The position numbers and the translations under genes are program-made. A stretch of DNA of 64,000 nucleotides from Saprospirales bacterium (GTDB lineage: Bacteria > Bacteroidota > Bacteroidia > Chitinophagales > Saprospiraceae): contig JADJYG010000001.1 of NCBI GenBank assembly GCA_016719895.1, positions 124,001-188,000 on the forward strand, given 5' to 3'. Shown piece after piece: positions 61,310-64,000 of this stretch. The notes under the pieces were generated by a model, which saw only the letters and a list, made by a program, of their open reading frames with translations, was not told the origin of the DNA and searched no databases. Every line of letters starts with the position of its first letter. The first letter of the stretch is position 1.

Positions 61310-64000
61310 TTAACGGAAGATTTCAACATAGCCGCTCAAGGCCGGTTTGTTTGGGTCAGGTTGGAAGAAATAAAAATAAGTTCCATCCGGCAGGTTCTCG
61401 CCCGGCCGGCCGTCCAGCGTGCCCCGCCAGGCTTTGTCCGGGCTATTGACGTAAGGGGCAGCTTCGTATACTTTATCGCCCCATTGATTGTAGATGATCA
61501 GACGGTTCTCCGGATACAATTCGGTTTCCAGGCAGGGTATCTCCAGGTAGTCGTTGATACCGTCGTCGTTGGGCGTGATAATATTCGGAATATACGAGCA
61601 GAAGGTTTCCCGCACGGTAATGGTCACGATGGCCTGGTCGCACAAATCCGGACAAGCCTCCGAGCACAATTGGTAGATAAAGCTCACCCGCCCATTATCC
61701 GGGCCAGCCTGATAGGCATACAACCCGTTTCCAATTTCGGTCAGACCGGCCAATTCCGTCAGTAAGGTTACCTCGAAGTCGTCATATTCCAGGTAATCGT
61801 TAAGTACCACATCGATGCTGTCCAAAACTCCGCCGGTTTCAACCTCAAAATTCAGGTCGTCTACAGCGTCAGGCAAAACAGCCTGGCGTACCAGGGCAGA
61901 ATCCAGCGGCGTCAGGCAACCATTTACCCTGGCTTGTACGGTATAAATCCCAGTGAGCCCCGGACTCAGGTTTTTTATCAACAAGTTGTTGAGGTTGGGA
62001 TACGGGGCTGTAGGACCATCCCAGATATAGGTCGCGCCGGCGATCACCGGGGTGGAAAGGGTAATATCATCCCCTTCACAGCCGATTTTATCACTGATTT
62101 GCGGGTCCAGGGGGTCCAGGAATTTTACTTCAACCTGCACTGCGCACATCGCTGTGTTACCGGCATCATCTGTTGTTTTAAACTCCAATACGTGCAAACC
62201 TGTCGGGAAAAATGCCCCGGAAGCGGGGCCGGCCATTTGCTCAACCAACGGAGCGCCACAGTTGTCGGAGGCCTCCGGCAGATCGAACGACAGGTCGATC
62301 CCGTCGCAGCTGGAAACAGTATCGGCATCCTGGATAAAATCATCGGCATCGACAAGCACCGCGCCGCTGATATCCACTAAAACCGGGCCCGCAGGGCAAT
62401 CAAATTGTGGCGCAATACTCTCCGTCACCGAAATATTAAAACTCGTAGTTACGGTATATCCCAAGGTATCCGTCAGGGTGTACACTACGGTAGTAATCCC
62501 TACCGGAAATATATACCCGGGTGCATAGTTCGTTTCCAGGATTGCCGGAGCGCAAACGCCTGTCGGTGTCGGTGGCGTCCAGGTAGCTGCAGCCGAACAG
62601 CCGATAAAGGACTGGTTTGCAGGGGCGTTAATCAGACCAAGTGGCGGCCCGATGACCGTAATCTTGAACAGGCAGGTGTCGGTATTTCCACTGGGATCTT
62701 CCACAAATACGCGCACATGGGTATAACCCACGGGGTATTTATCGCCTGGCATCGGCATGGCGTATACCTTGGGATCCGGATCACAGTTGTCGCTGGCTGT
62801 TGGCATCGTCCAGTCGACCGCAATTTCACAAGCTCCGTTCGAATTCACGATGATATCGGACGGGCAGCCGCTGAACTGGGGCGCTACCACGTCGACCACC
62901 TCTACGTTAAAACTGCAACTAGTTGAATTGCCCCATACATCCACCGCCGTATAGGTCACGGCAGTTATACCCTCCTGGAAAACGGCGCCAGGCTGAATAT
63001 TCGAGCTCAACACATCCAGTTTACAATTGTCAGTGGCCAACGGCGGGGTCCAGTTCGCAACGGCAGTGCAATTGTTCGTTTGCAACACCATATCGGACGG
63101 GCAATTACTAAGCACTGGGGGTATGGTTTCTTTTACAGTAACCGAAAAGCTACAAACAGCACTATTTCCGGAGGTATCCTGGGCGGTATAGGTCACCGTG
63201 GTAAATCCGGTTTGAAAAGACGTGCCTGGCTGGATAGTAGCCTGCGGCACCATGGCATACGCGTCGCAAGCATCCGTTACCGTTGGCGGCGTCCAGTTTA
63301 CCACTGCCGAACAACCCGAATCCGGAGTGGTCACCGTGAAGTTCACCGGGCAATTGACCAAAACCGGAGCAGTGGTGTCGGCCACCACAACGGTGAAACT
63401 GCACGTTGCCGTATTGCCACTTTCATCGGTCGATTTCAATACCACCACCGTTGTACCAAGCGGAAATACCGCGCCACTCACCGCCGTGCTGGTTACAAGA
63501 GGGGCGAGGGTGCAATTGTCCGACGTGAACGGCGCTTCAAACGTGGCTACCGCCGAGCAATTGTCGCTTTGCGTGTCAACGTGTACATTAGGCGGACAAA
63601 TGATAACCGGCGATTGGGTGTCCTGAACGGTTAAGATCTGGATCGCTGAAGCGGTGTTACCACAGTTGTCAGCAGCTGTCCATTTGCGTTGCAATATATA
63701 AGTGCTGGCACTGGTGTTGCTGATGACGGTTTGGCCGTCGTATGTTATTTGCACGGCTCCGTCGCAGTTATCCGAAGCGACCGGCTGTGCTGGTTGTGGA
63801 ACGGCATCGCAGCTGACCGTAGCATTTAAAGGTATAAAACTGAATACCGGGGGTTTAATATCCCGGACTGTCAGGATTTGTTCGGCCGAAATGGTGTTGC
63901 CACAGTTGTCCGCGGCCGTCCAGCGTCGGCGAATCAAATAGGAATCCGGACAGAGGCCGCTTGTTATTGTTTCGCCGCCAAACGTAATCGTTACGGCGGA
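61310..64000 (-). CDS. HYR-repeat surface protein with gliding-motility C-terminus (partial)
   Basis: The frame is open to the window edge, so the N-terminus is missing. The visible ~896 residues contain several HYR-type repeats (P-x-L-x-x-C-P, TDNC/SDNC, FPxGxTTVxYTAxDxSGN-xxxCSF-V-V), including 'DNCGNT' units near the start. The C-terminus CSYIPNIITPNDDGINDYLEI, IYNQWGDKVYEAA and GTLDGRPGENLPDGTYFYFFQ (split) is the CHU_C/gliding-motility-associated sorting domain, so it is T9SS cargo. PorP/SprF follows. It is probably an adhesin or gliding-type protein. Confidence 0.9.
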   Translation of the reverse strand, partial: SAVTITFGGETITSGLCPDSYLIRRRWTAADNCGNTISAEQILTVRDIKPPVFSFIPLNATVSCDAVPQPAQPVASDNCDGAVQITYDGQTVISNTSASTYILQRKWTAADNCGNTASAIQILTVQDTQSPVIICPPNVHVDTQSDNCSAVATFEAPFTSDNCTLAPLVTSTAVSGAVFPLGTTVVVLKSTDESGNTATCSFTVVVADTTAPVLVNCPVNFTVTTPDSGCSAVVNWTPPTVTDACDAYAMVPQATIQPGTSFQTGFTTVTYTAQDTSGNSAVCSFSVTVKETIPPVLSNCPSDMVLQTNNCTAVANWTPPLATDNCKLDVLSSNIQPGAVFQEGITAVTYTAVDVWGNSTSCSFNVEVVDVVAPQFSGCPSDIIVNSNGACEIAVDWTMPTASDNCDPDPKVYAMPMPGDKYPVGYTHVRVFVEDPSGNTDTCLFKITVIGPPLGLINAPANQSFIGCSAAATWTPPTPTGVCAPAILETNYAPGYIFPVGITTVVYTLTDTLGYTVTTSFNISVTESIAPQFDCPAGPVLVDISGAVLVDADDFIQDADTVSSCDGIDLSFDLPEASDNCGAPLVEQMAGPASGAFFPTGLHVLEFKTTDDAGNTAMCAVQVEVKFLDPLDPQISDKIGCEGDDITLSTPVIAGATYIWDGPTAPYPNLNNLLIKNLSPGLTGIYTVQARVNGCLTPLDSALVRQAVLPDAVDDLNFEVETGGVLDSIDVVLNDYLEYDDFEVTLLTELAGLTEIGNGLYAYQAGPDNGRVSFIYQLCSEACPDLCDQAIVTITVRETFCSYIPNIITPNDDGINDYLEIPCLETELYPENRLIIYNQWGDKVYEAAPYVNSPDKAWRGTLDGRPGENLPDGTYFYFFQPDPNKPALSGYVEIFR

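Overview
The window is chromosomal DNA from a member of the Bacteroidota, most likely the Saprospirales/Chitinophagales side of the phylum. Type IX secretion (T9SS) parts and cargo occur throughout: PorV/PorQ-like and PorP/SprF-like proteins, and large Ig-like or HYR-repeat proteins with gliding-motility-type C-termini. LptE, a DUF4296-like lipoprotein, a histone H1-like protein and NamZ/DUF1343 also fit. Several promoters match the Bacteroidota pattern TTG-N(16-21)-TAnnTTTG. There is no rRNA, CRISPR array or prophage; genus is not resolvable by eye.

Layout. 0-11.4 kb is mostly housekeeping: Lrp/AsnC regulator, pfkA, a BadF-type sugar kinase, a glucosaminidase-like protein, a reverse-strand block guaA-lptE-TPR protein-secG, rpsP with a long acidic tail, and lepB. 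11.5-17.6 kb is the most unusual locus: a promoter followed by a SIR2-like protein, an EAD11-like effector-associated domain in the -1 frame, an nSTAND1-like NTPase with a coiled coil, one transmembrane helix and TPRs, and a secreted WD40/TPR protein. It looks like a conflict/defence-type STAND operon whose sensor half lies across the inner membrane. 18.2-23.8 kb holds a multihaem cytochrome and an exonuclease/GIY-YIG gene separated by an IS1634-family element that made an approximately 405-bp direct target duplication. 24-30 kb carries namZ, yraN, dapB, an FtsE-like ATPase, two small metal-binding proteins and sucC. 30.3-35.7 kb is a giant surface protein with about 15 Ig-like repeats and one apparent frameshift. 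35.8-50 kb is mixed metabolism and envelope: OmpA-like protein, SixA-like phosphatase, SWIM protein, rlmH, rhomboid, trxA, nnr, CoA transferase, Mrp ATPase, LysM protein, holA and 3-hydroxyacyl-CoA dehydrogenase. 50-57 kb has GH1, a PorV-like protein, a choice-of-anchor-B-type secreted protein, glycosyltransferase 9 and a CotH-like protein. 57.2-60.3 kb is a repeat-rich interval with an intact tRNA-Leu(CAG), a decayed duplicate of the whole tRNA unit rebuilt by small palindromes, two MITE-like elements (one containing a perfect 32-bp hairpin), a gene remnant, a histone-like gene and tyrosine phenol-lyase. The window ends inside a HYR/gliding-motility protein followed by its PorP/SprF partner.

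Caution: three places look as if one base is missing (12486-12491, 20384-20388 and about 35150), two of them in homopolymers. Sequencing or assembly deletions are therefore a live alternative to biological frameshifts. All family assignments were made by reading sequence; no database search was run.
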